Shown here piece after piece: positions 1 through 8,362 of a stretch of DNA of 64,000 bases. Both the position numbers and the translations under genes were made by a program. The notes beneath the pieces were generated by a model. The model worked only from the letters and a program-made list of their open reading frames with translations. It did not search any database and was not told the DNA's origin. Positions within the stretch are counted from its first letter, which is position 1. Every line of letters starts with the position of its first letter. Location of the stretch: the NCBI RefSeq assembly GCF_900111745.1, contig NZ_FOIJ01000007.1, forward strand, positions 124,001-188,000, given 5' to 3'. Source of the DNA: Stigmatella erecta (GTDB lineage: Bacteria > Myxococcota > Myxococcia > Myxococcales > Myxococcaceae).

Positions 1-80
1 GAAGAGGCACAGCCCGTGGCGAGCAGCACCACGGCGGCCATCCACAGCGACGTACGGAGGCAACGGGTAGGGTTCATCAT
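1..80 (-). CDS. Lipoprotein N-terminus, partial (probable GltE-like gliding lipoprotein)
   Basis: Only the first 26 codons are inside the window; the gene runs leftward off the edge. The peptide begins with two Met, then Arg and a hydrophobic stretch ending in the lipobox LATGC, so it is a signal-peptidase-II lipoprotein. Its first ATG overlaps the TAA stop of the preceding TPR gene (TAATG), which implies translational coupling. In Myxococcus the gene next to agmU/gltD encodes the TPR lipoprotein GltE of the gliding complex, so the same is inferred here. The body of the protein is not visible, so the assignment rests on the lipobox and context. Confidence 0.6.
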   Translation of the reverse strand, partial: MMNPTRCLRTSLWMAAVVLLATGCAS

Positions 81-3000
81 TACAGGAAGTCCTCAGGCTC
101 TTCGTCGTCCGCGGACGCGTTCTTGGGCGCGGAGCCGTCCTGGGCCCCCGCCGGCCGGGCACTGACGTCGGTCGCCGTCTGCTCACGCAGCTTCTTGGTG
201 AGGTCGGCCAGGTCCTCGCGAAGCTCCTCGGTGCGCGCCTGCTGGGCAGGCTCGTCCTCCACCGCGGGCGGCGGGACGTCCTGAATGGCCACCAGCACAT
301 CGCCCCCGAGGGCCAGCTCCGCGCCCTTCTTCAGGGACACGCGCTCCTCGTGCACCTCCGGGTACTGATCCGGACGGTACGTGGTGCGCAGCATCTTCAG
401 GCTCTCGCGCGAGCAGTCGTTGAAGAAGTCTAGCTCCTGGCTCTTGCCCACCGCGGTGGCGAAGGCCTCGGTGGCCTTGTCGCGCAGCGGCGTGGCCTGG
501 TTGGAGAACTCGTCGCGCAGCGCCTGCTCGGTCTCCGCGTCGATGCCCGGGGGCATGGGCGCGTTGTTAATCTTGTCGGCGAACTCGTGGTAGGCGAGGC
601 CGATCCGGTGCAGCGCGCAGATGGCGGACTCGGGGGCGCCGAAGGACACCGTCTGCACGTACTTCTTCTGCACCACGTCCAGCGCGCGGCCCTTGTCGGC
701 GATGGAGGCCTTGAAGCGCTCGGGGCTGGCGGGCCGGCCCCAGGAGAACTTCAGGCGCAGGTACTCCCGCCAGTCCGGCTCCACGCTCAGGAACTGGGCG
801 CGCGCCACGGGCGACAGGGCCGTCTTCTCCAGGCTCTTCTGCATGCGGCTGGGCAGCTTGTCGTAGTACTCGAAGATGCGGTCGTAGAGGCGCTTGGTGT
901 CCTTGGCCCGCTTCAGCTTGTTCTCGAAGATGTCGACGATGAGGCCCTCGGCCGCCAGCACCTTGCTGGGCGAGCGCAGGTTGTCCTTCTCGTAGTCCTC
1001 CAGCATCTTCATCGCCTTGCCGTAGGCGCCGTTCTTGCCGTGCAGGGACACGATGGACAGGTAGATCTGCTCGGCGTCCTTCGCCTTGGGCCACGTCTCC
1101 AGGTAGCGCTCGCGGTTGCGCAGCGCCTGCTTGTACTGGCCCAGACCCTCGCGGTAGGTGGCGGCGTTGAACAGGGCGATCTGCGCCTTGCTCTCCTCCC
1201 ACTTCTGGGGGGCGGCCGTCTTGTCGTCCGCGGCGCCCTTCTTCGCGTTCTTGGCCGGCTTGGCCTTGCCCGCGCCTTTCTCGGCCAGGCTGCGCTCGTA
1301 GCCCTTCACGTACAGCTCGTACGTGTCGGCGGCCTGCGAGAAGTCACCGATGGCCTCCAGCGCCTCGGCGTTCGCGTAGATGGAGTCCGGCACGAAGCGC
1401 GAGCGCGGGTACTGGGAGATGAGGTTCTGGCGGACCTCGATGGCCCGGTCGAGCATCTTCGCTTTGAAGAAGTCCACCGAGGCGTTGTAGAGCGCCTGAT
1501 CCGCGATGGTCGTCTCGGGGAAGTCCTTCACGAAGGCCAGGTAGGCCTCGGCCGCCTTGGAGAACTGCTTCTTCTCCTCGAGCTGGGCCACCAGCGCGAA
1601 CGAGGACTGCTCGATGAGCTTGGAGAGGTCCTCGCGGAACTTGCCCACCGCCAGCTTGTCGTTGGCGTAGAACTTCCGCGCCCACTCGTTCACCTTCGCG
1701 TAGTCCTTCTGGAGGTTGTACGAGTCGAGCACCAGGTTGGCGGCCACCTCGCCGGCGCGCTCGCCGGTGTCGAACTTGTAGTCCGGCTGGTTGAGCGCGA
1801 TGTCGCTGAAGCGGGCCACCGCCTCGTCGAAGTGGTTGTAGCGGTAGTAGATGTTGGCGGCCTTGAAGTTGATCTCCACCCGCTTCTCGGCCTTGACCAC
1901 GTACTTGAGGTAGCGCTCACACGCCTCGAGCAGGCCCTTGCGCGGCTCGGGGATCTCGATCTTCTTCTTGCTGTCCCCGGTGGCCGGATCCTTGAGCGTG
2001 CCCTTCTGCTCGGCGGCCTTGACGACCTCGTCGTAGGCGAGCACCGCGTTGTAGGCGGCGTTGTTCAGCCACTTGCCGGGCTTGCCGGGCTTGGGGTTGC
2101 CCTTGTCATCCTTGGCCTCCAGCAGCTTGGCGTCCTGGAGGACGACGAGGGTGTAGTTGAGCGAGGCCTTCTCGTAGTTGTGCAGGTGATCGTTGAGCAA
2201 CTCCGCCCAGAAGAAGCGCATGTCGTACGCCTTGGGGTTCTCCGGGAAGAGCGTGAGGTAGTCGCCGTAGATGGAGTCCGCGTACCGGAACGTCTCCTCG
2301 TCGCGCGTCTTCTTCGCCTCGTTGTGCCAGGTGACGGCGAGGTTCGACAGGGTGCGCTCGGCCAGCTCGTTCGCGTCGGCCAGCAGCCGCTTGTCCTTGT
2401 CCTCCTTGATGATGCCGGAGGCCTCCACTTCCTTGGTGATCTTCACCAGGCGGCGCACCTGGGCCACGGTGCGGTCCTTGTTGCCCATGCGCAGCACGCA
2501 GTCGACGATCTTCGCCTGGAAGCCCGGCGACTCGGGCGACAGCGGCTTCTCCTTGATGAGGGCGTTGTAGGTGATGGCCGCCTCGCGGTCCTTGCCATCG
2601 CCGTAATAGAGGTTGGCCAGCTGGCGCATCATCGCGTAGCGGTCATCCGGCTTGGTGGCCACCTTGCTGAAGTCGTCGCGGGCCTGCATCACGTCGCCAT
2701 CGCGCGCGTAGGTGCGCACGTAGTCCGTGCGGGCCTCGCGCACGAGCGTGTTCTTGCCGCTCTTGCCGCCGTCCTTCTCGATGGCGCTCGCGCCGGCCAG
2801 CTCGCCGTAGAGCACCACCGTCTTGAACTTGTCCTTCGCCTTGGCGTACTCGCCCATGTTGAAGTAGCACCAGCCCTGCTTGTAGATGGCGAAGGCGTAG
2901 GCCTGGCTCTCGGTGAACTCCGCGGCGCGCCGGTAGGCCTCCAGGGCCTTCTCCAGCTCGGTGCGCTTGCCCTTGGAGTTGTTGAAGTAGTACTCGCCGA

Positions 3001-3652
3001 AGGCCAGGTACACGTCCGGCAGGAACTTGGACTGGGGGAACTTCTCCACCAGGCGCTTGTAGGCCACCAGCGCCTTGCGGTCCTGGCCGTCCTCCATCAG
3101 GAAGTTGCCCAGGAAGAAGAGCACCTCGTCGCTGCGCTCGAAGGTGGGGTACTCCTGGACGATCTTCGTGTACTGCTCCATCGCGTGCTTGCCGTACTCC
3201 TTGGAGCGGGCGATCAGCTCCGCCTTCTCCGCCTTGGCACGCTGCTGGCCCGCCGCATCGTTGCGGTTCATGGCCTGGATGAGATCGTCGTCCTTCCGGT
3301 TCGCCTCGAACTCGAAGTGCTTCGACTCTTCCCAGTAGAGTTCGCCCAGGCGGAACAGAAGGCTCGGGGCCTCGGCCTGATCCGCCGACAGGGCGATGAT
3401 CTTCTTCAGGGATTCGATCTGCTCGCGGCGCTTGGAGGCGACCTGCGTCTCCACGCCCAGGCGGAACTGATCGTATTGGAGGGCCGGCGCGGCCTTCTCC
3501 TCTTCCTTCTTCCGGGTGATGTCGCCTGCGAGCGATTTATCCACCGTGGTGGCCGACTTCTTGCCGAGGTCGGCTTCACGAGGCGTCTTCTTCCCCTGAG
3601 CATTTGCAACCGATGCCAGGAGCACGAGGCAGACGAGGAGCGTGCGGCCCAT
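80..3652 (-). CDS. gltD: Large periplasmic TPR protein, AgmU/GltD-like (gliding motility)
   Basis: A 1190-residue protein. The start was set at 3652 because the codon is preceded by GGAGA and opens a clean type I signal peptide (MGRTLLVCLVLLASVANA, cut before QG); longer in-frame starts lack one. The mature part is almost entirely helical TPR-like repeats, with recurrent motifs such as LFRLGELYWEE, VLFFLGNFLMEDGQ, AIYKQGWCYFNMGEYAKAK and ANIYYRYNHFDEA. A Lys/Ala-rich linker lies near residue 800, and the last 50 residues are acidic and disordered. In M. xanthus AgmU/GltD is a TPR protein of about this size in the periplasmic gliding machinery and is followed by a lipoprotein gene, as here. 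The identification is from architecture and recalled synteny (groEL and smc downstream), not from alignment. Confidence 0.75.
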   Translation of the reverse strand: MGRTLLVCLVLLASVANAQGKKTPREADLGKKSATTVDKSLAGDITRKKEEEKAAPALQYDQFRLGVETQVASKRREQIESLKKIIALSADQAEAPSLLFRLGELYWEESKHFEFEANRKDDDLIQAMNRNDAAGQQRAKAEKAELIARSKEYGKHAMEQYTKIVQEYPTFERSDEVLFFLGNFLMEDGQDRKALVAYKRLVEKFPQSKFLPDVYLAFGEYYFNNSKGKRTELEKALEAYRRAAEFTESQAYAFAIYKQGWCYFNMGEYAKAKDKFKTVVLYGELAGASAIEKDGGKSGKNTLVREARTDYVRTYARDGDVMQARDDFSKVATKPDDRYAMMRQLANLYYGDGKDREAAITYNALIKEKPLSPESPGFQAKIVDCVLRMGNKDRTVAQVRRLVKITKEVEASGIIKEDKDKRLLADANELAERTLSNLAVTWHNEAKKTRDEETFRYADSIYGDYLTLFPENPKAYDMRFFWAELLNDHLHNYEKASLNYTLVVLQDAKLLEAKDDKGNPKPGKPGKWLNNAAYNAVLAYDEVVKAAEQKGTLKDPATGDSKKKIEIPEPRKGLLEACERYLKYVVKAEKRVEINFKAANIYYRYNHFDEAVARFSDIALNQPDYKFDTGERAGEVAANLVLDSYNLQKDYAKVNEWARKFYANDKLAVGKFREDLSKLIEQSSFALVAQLEEKKQFSKAAEAYLAFVKDFPETTIADQALYNASVDFFKAKMLDRAIEVRQNLISQYPRSRFVPDSIYANAEALEAIGDFSQAADTYELYVKGYERSLAEKGAGKAKPAKNAKKGAADDKTAAPQKWEESKAQIALFNAATYREGLGQYKQALRNRERYLETWPKAKDAEQIYLSIVSLHGKNGAYGKAMKMLEDYEKDNLRSPSKVLAAEGLIVDIFENKLKRAKDTKRLYDRIFEYYDKLPSRMQKSLEKTALSPVARAQFLSVEPDWREYLRLKFSWGRPASPERFKASIADKGRALDVVQKKYVQTVSFGAPESAICALHRIGLAYHEFADKINNAPMPPGIDAETEQALRDEFSNQATPLRDKATEAFATAVGKSQELDFFNDCSRESLKMLRTTYRPDQYPEVHEERVSLKKGAELALGGDVLVAIQDVPPPAVEDEPAQQARTEELREDLADLTKKLREQTATDVSARPAGAQDGSAPKNASADDEEPEDFL

Positions 3653-3929
3653 GTCTCTCCTATCTCGAAACGTTCGCCCCTGGATGCCTGCTTGGCGGGC
3701 AAGTAGCCGGGACTCTTTAGGAATTTCCATTCGAGGGCGGCACTATGCCCAGGGTCCGCAAGGCCGGTCAACTGAGCCTGCTCGGCCGCTGTTGACGGAA
3801 AATCAGACTGGAAAAGTGCCGCGACGCTGCGTGAATACCGTCCGGAACATTGCCATGTCGGACCCTGGGGGTATGGGAGAAGCAGCGGTCGACTGCTTGG
3901 CCGCCCTACCTGGGAACGTCCTCCGGATC
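3653..3929. promoter_or_regulatory. Divergent intergenic region, gltD / unknown gene
   Basis: This 277-base stretch separates the leftward gltD-like gene from the rightward gene at 3930 and must hold both promoters. A TTGACG at 3792-3797 is the best rightward -35 candidate, but no good -10 lies 16-18 bases downstream, so no promoter is called. The GGAGA ribosome-binding site of gltD is at its left edge. No hairpin or repeat stands out. Confidence 0.3.
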
Positions 3930-4574
3930 ATGAGCCTCCTGCCTGAAAGCGCCAGCTTCGAAGAGCTGGTCCAGGACTACTTCCTCGCGGTGCGCGGCGC
4001 GGGGCTGATGCTGTCGGCGCTCGACACCGAGCTGCTGAACTCCTGGGCCCGCCTGGGGGTGCCTTTCCAGGTGGTGGCCCGGGGCATTGCCCGCTCCGCG
4101 GAGAAGGCCCTCTGGGACGCCCGGCCCGGGGAGCCCGTGCTGCGCAACCTCCGGGCCTGCCGCCGGCAGGTGGACGCGGAGATCAAGAAGTACCTGGCGC
4201 GCAGCGCGGGCGCGGGGCAGGCGGAGTCCGCGCGTCCGAGCCCTACCTGGGAGGAGACCCGGCACGCGCGCCTGAGGGCCACCCTGGAGCGGATCTCCGA
4301 GCAGTGGCCCGCCCTGGCGCCCCTGGTGGAGGAGTTGCAGGGCCGGGTGCTCGCCGCCGCGCCCGGGGAGCCCGCCCAGTTCGATGCGCAGGAGACGCAG
4401 GTCTTCCTGGCGCTGCTGCGCGCCCTGCCCTTTGTCCAGCGAAGGGCGCTGTGGCGGGCGGCGCGGCTGGAGGGGGCGGACGCCCAGGCGATGTCCCCCC
4501 GCTCGCGCCGGCTCTCGCGGCGTTTCCGGGTCCTGGCCCAGGTGCGCCGCCACCTGGGCGTGGTGGAAACCTGA
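3930..4574 (+). CDS. Conserved-looking unknown protein upstream of DnaC-like ATPase
   Basis: A 214-residue soluble protein with no signal peptide. The N-terminal 90 residues look globular and helical (FEELVQDYFLAVRGAGLMLS, then LGVPFQVVARGIARSAEKAL). The middle is Pro/Ala-rich, and the C-terminal part is Arg-rich (SRRLSRRFRVLAQVRRHL). The start at 3930 is a choice: ATGs at 3855 and 3873 are also in frame, but the region before 3930 reads like non-coding sequence. I do not recognise the family. The phrase around PFQVVARGI resembles winged-helix primosome or replication accessory proteins only loosely. It sits 55 bases before a DnaC/IstB-type ATPase on the same strand, so a partner role in replication or helicase loading is possible but unproven. 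Confidence 0.75.
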   Translation: MSLLPESASFEELVQDYFLAVRGAGLMLSALDTELLNSWARLGVPFQVVARGIARSAEKALWDARPGEPVLRNLRACRRQVDAEIKKYLARSAGAGQAESARPSPTWEETRHARLRATLERISEQWPALAPLVEELQGRVLAAAPGEPAQFDAQETQVFLALLRALPFVQRRALWRAARLEGADAQAMSPRSRRLSRRFRVLAQVRRHLGVVET

Positions 4575-4629
4575 GCGCATGAGGCCCACTGAACATCCGG
4601 CCAGCAGTTTGCCACCCCGGGGGATTGCT

Positions 4630-5583
4630 ATGGATCACACCGACATGGGCAACAAATTGAGCGGTGGCGCGTGCGGGATGTGCTGGGGTTTGACCTATGT
4701 CATCGCCCGGCAGGGAGACCGGGCCCAGGCGCGGATCTGCGACTGCTCGGTGACGTGCTCCGTCTGCGGCGGCCGGGGCCACATGCTCGTCGAGCGCGAG
4801 GAGACCTTCAGCAAGAAGGTGGGCGCGCGCAAGTACGAGGTGCTGGCGCCGTGCGCGTGCACGCTGCGGACGCGGCGGGTGGCGCGCTACAACGAGGTGG
4901 GCCTGCCCGGCGTGGTGGCCCACGCGAACTTCGACAACTACCGCTCCGCCAAGCCCGAGCAGGACCGGGCCCGGAGCGTGGCCATGCAGTTCTCCCACCA
5001 GTTCGACAAGAAGGGGCCCAACACGGGCTTCATCCTGAGCGGCCCGGTCGGCACGGGCAAAACCCACCTGCTGGCGGCCACCCTGGCGCACCTGGTGCTC
5101 GAGGTGGGGATGCAGGCCCGCTACGTGGAGATCTCCCTGCTCTACGCCACCATCCGGCGGGGCTTCCAGGACGGCAAGAGCGGCGGCGAAATCATCGGCC
5201 CGCTCTCCGAGGTGGAGGTGCTGGCCATCGACGAGCTGGGCAAGGGGCGCGGCAGCCCGTTCGAGATGGAGACGCTCGATGAGCTGATCGCCCGGCGCTA
5301 CAACGCCAACCGCACCACCCTCTTCGCGACGAACTACTCGCTGGAGCCGGAGCGCAAGAGCGTGCGCGCGGCCAACGGCTACCACTCCACCGAGGACACG
5401 AAGAGCACGCTGCGCGGCAACGAGCTGCTCAACGAACGGGTGGGAGAGCGCATCTACAGCCGGTTGTGCGAGATGTGCACCTTCGTGGAGCTGCCCAAGG
5501 ACACCCCCGATCGCCGCCGGACCCGCCAGGAGATGGAGTCGCGGACCCCTCAGCCCGCGGTGGCGGGGCGCTCCGGCCGCTGA
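4630..5583 (+). CDS. DnaC/IstB-type AAA+ ATPase with N-terminal zinc-finger region
   Basis: A 317-residue protein. The start at 4630 has a GGGGGA site just upstream. The first 80 residues carry four Cys clusters (C15-x2-C18, C37-x-C39, C43-x2-C46, C75-x-C77) typical of structural zinc sites. The AAA+ core follows, with Walker A GPVGTGKT at residues 138-145 and Walker B LAIDELG with D201/E202, then the Arg-rich sensor region and FATNYSLEP. The core matches DnaC/IstB/DnaI helicase loaders, which place the replicative helicase on DNA. No transposase is nearby, so an IstB role is unlikely. The zinc-rich N-terminus is not part of E. coli DnaC and may form the helicase- or DNA-binding part. A 9-bp hairpin lies just after the gene. 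Confidence 0.8.
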   Translation: MDHTDMGNKLSGGACGMCWGLTYVIARQGDRAQARICDCSVTCSVCGGRGHMLVEREETFSKKVGARKYEVLAPCACTLRTRRVARYNEVGLPGVVAHANFDNYRSAKPEQDRARSVAMQFSHQFDKKGPNTGFILSGPVGTGKTHLLAATLAHLVLEVGMQARYVEISLLYATIRRGFQDGKSGGEIIGPLSEVEVLAIDELGKGRGSPFEMETLDELIARRYNANRTTLFATNYSLEPERKSVRAANGYHSTEDTKSTLRGNELLNERVGERIYSRLCEMCTFVELPKDTPDRRRTRQEMESRTPQPAVAGRSGR

Positions 5584-5630
5584 AGTCCCCTCCCGGCCCC
5601 AGGGGTTCGCAGCGGGTCATCCGTGACTCC

Positions 5631-5650
5631 GGCTGGGAGCCCTCCCAGCC
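5631..5650 (+). terminator. Short GC hairpin after DnaC-like gene
   Basis: Perfect inverted repeat GGCTGGGAG / CTCCCAGCC with a two-base centre, 47 bases after the stop codon. There is no T-run behind it, so it may be an RNA stability element or a Rho-assisted 3' end rather than an intrinsic terminator. Confidence 0.4.
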
Positions 5651-5722
5651 CGGGACCGGACACTTCCCCCTCATGCCTTGGTTCACCGTTTCGCGCGAGT
5701 CGCGCTACGCTCTGGGCAGGGC

Positions 5723-6166
5723 ATGGGGACCAAGGACGACGAAGTTCTGCAGGAGTTCCTTCAGGAGAGCCGGGACAACCTCGCTCCGTTCGAGGAGGGT
5801 TTGCCGCGCCTGGAGGGCGAGCCCCCTTCCCCGCAGCTGCTCATGGACCTTTACCGCTACATCCACAACGTGAAGGGCGCGTGCGGCTTCCTGCGGTTCG
5901 GCGGGCTGGAGACCCTGGCCCGCGCGGGCGAGGAGCTGCTCGAGCTGGCGCGCCAGCAGCGGCTGGTCCTGGCCCCTGGCCACCGGGCCGCCCTGGGCGC
6001 GCTGGCGCAAACCCTCCGCCAGGGGCTGGAGCGGATTGAGGCCACCGGCTCCGAGGCCGGGGCAGACGACGCGGAGCTGCTCTCGCGGCTGCGGAAGTTG
6101 CAGGAGGGAGCCTCCCCGGCGGCCCCGGCCTCCGCGCGCGCCCCAGCGCCCCAGGGGCGGTCATGA
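5723..6166 (+). CDS. Stand-alone HPt phosphotransfer protein
   Basis: A 147-residue protein with one histidine phosphotransfer domain of the CheA P1 type. The phospho-accepting histidine is H48 in the motif YIHNVKGACGFLRF, followed by the usual second helical hairpin (LARAGEELLELARQQ). The C-terminal 40 residues are Ala/Pro-rich. There is no kinase, receiver or CheW domain, so it must receive phosphate from a kinase encoded elsewhere. The start at 5723 follows GGCAGGG. Its stop overlaps the start of cheB by four bases (ATGA), so the two are co-translated and the natural hypothesis is a phosphorelay or regulatory link between this HPt and CheB. Confidence 0.85.
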   Translation: MGTKDDEVLQEFLQESRDNLAPFEEGLPRLEGEPPSPQLLMDLYRYIHNVKGACGFLRFGGLETLARAGEELLELARQQRLVLAPGHRAALGALAQTLRQGLERIEATGSEAGADDAELLSRLRKLQEGASPAAPASARAPAPQGRS

Positions 6167-7257
6167 CGCCCATCCGCATCCTCGTGGCGGATGACTCCGC
6201 GGTGGCCCGGCGGCAGATCTGCCAGATGCTCGGCACGGATCCTTCCCTGGAAGTGGTCGCGGTCGCGGCCACGGGCCGCATCACCCTGGAGAAGGTGGAG
6301 GAAGTCCGCCCGGACATCCTCGTGCTGGATCTGGCCATGCCGGACATGAACGGGCTGGAGGTGCTCAAGGTGCTGCGCAACAAGGCACCGCACCTGCCGG
6401 TGGTGATGTTCAGCGCGATGACGGAACGGGCGGGCCCCTTCACCCTGGATGCGCTCGCGCTGGGGGCCAGCGACTACGTCACCAAGCCCTCGGCCAGCGC
6501 TCCGGATGGGGCGCCCCTGGAGCTCGTCCAGGGCCAGCTCATCTCGAAGATCAAGATCCTGCACGCGCGCAACCTCCAGGCGCATGGCCCCGTGAAGCGG
6601 CCCCGCCCCATCGAATCCCCGGTGCCCCTCGCCAAGCCCTCGCGCGTCACGGCGGTGGTGATTGGCGCCTCCACGGGCGGCCCCAACATGCTGACGGAGG
6701 TGCTCACGTCCCTGCCGCCCAGCTTCCCGGTGCCCATCCTCATCGCCCAGCACATGCCCCCGGTCTTCACCCGGCTCTTCGCCGAGCGGCTGGACACGCT
6801 GTGCCGGATCCGCGTCCAGGAGGCCCGCACGGGCGAGGTGCTGCGCCCGGGCCACGTGTGGATCGCCCCGGGGGACTTCCACCTGGGGCTCATCCGGGAT
6901 GGGGCCGCGGTGCGGCTGTTGACCCACCAGGGCCCGCCGGAGAACTCCTGCCGGCCCGCGGCCGACGTGCTCTTCCGCTCCGCCGCGTCCATCCTGGGCT
7001 CGGGCGTGCTGGCCGTGGTGATGACCGGCATGGGGCAGGACGGGACCAAGGGCAGTCAGGAGGTCCACGAGGCGGGAGGGCAGATCCTCGTTCAGGATCC
7101 CGAGACGTGCGTCGTGGGAGGCATGCCCCGGGCGGTGATGCGCTCGGGCATCGCGCACCAGGTGGTTCCGCTGAAGGGCCTGGGCAGCGAGCTCCTCCGC
7201 CGCGCCACCCGCGGCAGCCCGCTGGGCTTCGACGTTCCCGGAAGCACCAAGTTCTAG
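6163..7257 (+). CDS. cheB: Chemotaxis response regulator protein-glutamate methylesterase CheB
   Basis: A 364-residue two-domain protein. The receiver domain (residues 1-130) has the acidic pair DD at 10-11, phospho-acceptor D56 in VLDLAMPDMNG, and the conserved Ser/Thr and Lys positions (FSAM, YVTKPS). A linker leads to the CheB methylesterase domain with the catalytic triad S170 (GASTGG), H197 (AQHMPP) and D293 (MTGMGQDG). It hydrolyses methyl esters on chemoreceptor glutamates, resetting receptor signalling. It is coupled to the upstream HPt gene by an ATGA overlap. No CheA, CheR, CheW or receptor gene is nearby, so this is an orphan two-gene module whose partners lie elsewhere. Confidence 0.95.
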   Translation: MTPIRILVADDSAVARRQICQMLGTDPSLEVVAVAATGRITLEKVEEVRPDILVLDLAMPDMNGLEVLKVLRNKAPHLPVVMFSAMTERAGPFTLDALALGASDYVTKPSASAPDGAPLELVQGQLISKIKILHARNLQAHGPVKRPRPIESPVPLAKPSRVTAVVIGASTGGPNMLTEVLTSLPPSFPVPILIAQHMPPVFTRLFAERLDTLCRIRVQEARTGEVLRPGHVWIAPGDFHLGLIRDGAAVRLLTHQGPPENSCRPAADVLFRSAASILGSGVLAVVMTGMGQDGTKGSQEVHEAGGQILVQDPETCVVGGMPRAVMRSGIAHQVVPLKGLGSELLRRATRGSPLGFDVPGSTKF

Positions 7258-7363
7258 GGCCTGCCTGCCTGCCCTGCGAGCCAGGAGCCGGGCCCTTCAA
7301 GGAAGCTGCCCGCATGGCTACCTTCTCCCTCATCGCCTCCTGCCGGAATAACGGAGGCCTGGG

Positions 7364-8338
7364 GTGGAAGAGATGGAAGCGATCCAGGTGCCGACGTGGG
7401 GATGGATAGCGTTCGGGGCGCTCGTCCTCGGGCTGCTCAGCATCGACCTGGTGGCCCACCGGGGGCACCACGCCACCTCGCAGCGCAGTGCCATCGCCTG
7501 GAGCATCGGGTGGATCCTCTTCGGCCTGGGCTTCGGGGTGTTCGTCTGGGCGATGTATGGCGCCGAGCCTGCCCATGAGTACCTGGGCGCCTGGCTCATC
7601 GAGAAGAGCCTGAGCCTGGACAACCTCTTCGTCTTCCTCGTCATCTTCCGGAGCCTGAGCATCCCCGAACTCGAACAGCGGCGGGTGCTGTTCTGGGGCA
7701 TCTTCGGGGCGCTGGTGTTCCGGGCCCTCTTCATCTTCGCGGGCGTGGAGGCGCTGGAGCGCTGGCATGCCGTCGTCTACGTCTTCGGCGCCATCCTGCT
7801 CTTCACCGCCATCCGCGTTGCCCGCGAGGATCCGCTCAAGCAGAAGGAGAGCAAGATGGTGGGCTGGCTGTCGCGCCGGCTGCCGGTGACGTCCAAGCTG
7901 GAGGGCACCCACTTCGTGGTCCGGCACGGCGGCAAGCTCCTGGCGACCCCCATGCTCGTGGCGCTCATCACCATCGAGTTCACCGACGTGGCGTTCGCCC
8001 TCGACTCCGTGCCCGCCGCGCTGTCGGTGAGCCGCGATCCCTTCATCGTCTACACCTCGAACGTCTTCGCCATCCTCGGCCTGCGCGCCCTGTACATCGC
8101 CCTGGCGCACATCATCACCCAGCTGCGCTACCTGCACTATGGCCTGGCCGCGGTCCTGGCCTTCGCGGGCCTGAAGATGGTCATCCCGCACAGCTGGGTC
8201 CATGTGTCGCCGCTGATGTCGGTCCTCATCATCGTCGCGTGTATTGGCACCTCGGTCGTGGCCAGCCTCGTGTGGAAGCGCCGGCACCCCCAGCGCACGC
8301 TGAATCCGCCCCCGAGCACGCCTGCGCGCGCCCACTAG
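7364..8338 (+). CDS. TerC/Alx family integral membrane protein
   Basis: A 324-residue protein with about nine hydrophobic segments and the TerC family signatures LIEKSLSLDNLFVFLVIF and IEFTDVAFALDSVPA, whose acidic residues are thought to bind metal. Alx/TerC proteins are linked to manganese export and metal supply to exported proteins. The start is GTG at 7364, favoured over ATG at 7373 because GGAGG at 7353-7357 is correctly spaced only for the GTG. I looked for a yybP-ykoY (manganese) riboswitch in the 106 bases upstream and saw no convincing core. It converges with the next gene, leaving 24 bases between stops. Confidence 0.9.
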   Translation: MEEMEAIQVPTWGWIAFGALVLGLLSIDLVAHRGHHATSQRSAIAWSIGWILFGLGFGVFVWAMYGAEPAHEYLGAWLIEKSLSLDNLFVFLVIFRSLSIPELEQRRVLFWGIFGALVFRALFIFAGVEALERWHAVVYVFGAILLFTAIRVAREDPLKQKESKMVGWLSRRLPVTSKLEGTHFVVRHGGKLLATPMLVALITIEFTDVAFALDSVPAALSVSRDPFIVYTSNVFAILGLRALYIALAHIITQLRYLHYGLAAVLAFAGLKMVIPHSWVHVSPLMSVLIIVACIGTSVVASLVWKRRHPQRTLNPPPSTPARAH

Positions 8339-8362
8339 GCTCCGGGACACAGGGCAGGGCCG

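Noticed and set aside
587-3706. A long plus-strand open frame opposite the gltD-like gene
   Set aside because: Composition is Leu/Val/Arg repeats without motifs, and the opposite strand encodes a clear TPR protein with signal peptide and ribosome-binding site.
3792-3820. Rightward promoter with TTGACG
   Set aside because: No acceptable -10 hexamer at 16-18 bases; kept only as a -35-like sequence.
4630-5583. IstB of an IS21-type element
   Set aside because: No IstA transposase, terminal inverted repeats or target duplication are nearby, and the N-terminal zinc region is unlike IstB.
7258-7363. Possible manganese riboswitch before the TerC gene
   Set aside because: The conserved yybP-ykoY core could not be found; only GC-rich repeats of CCTG are present.
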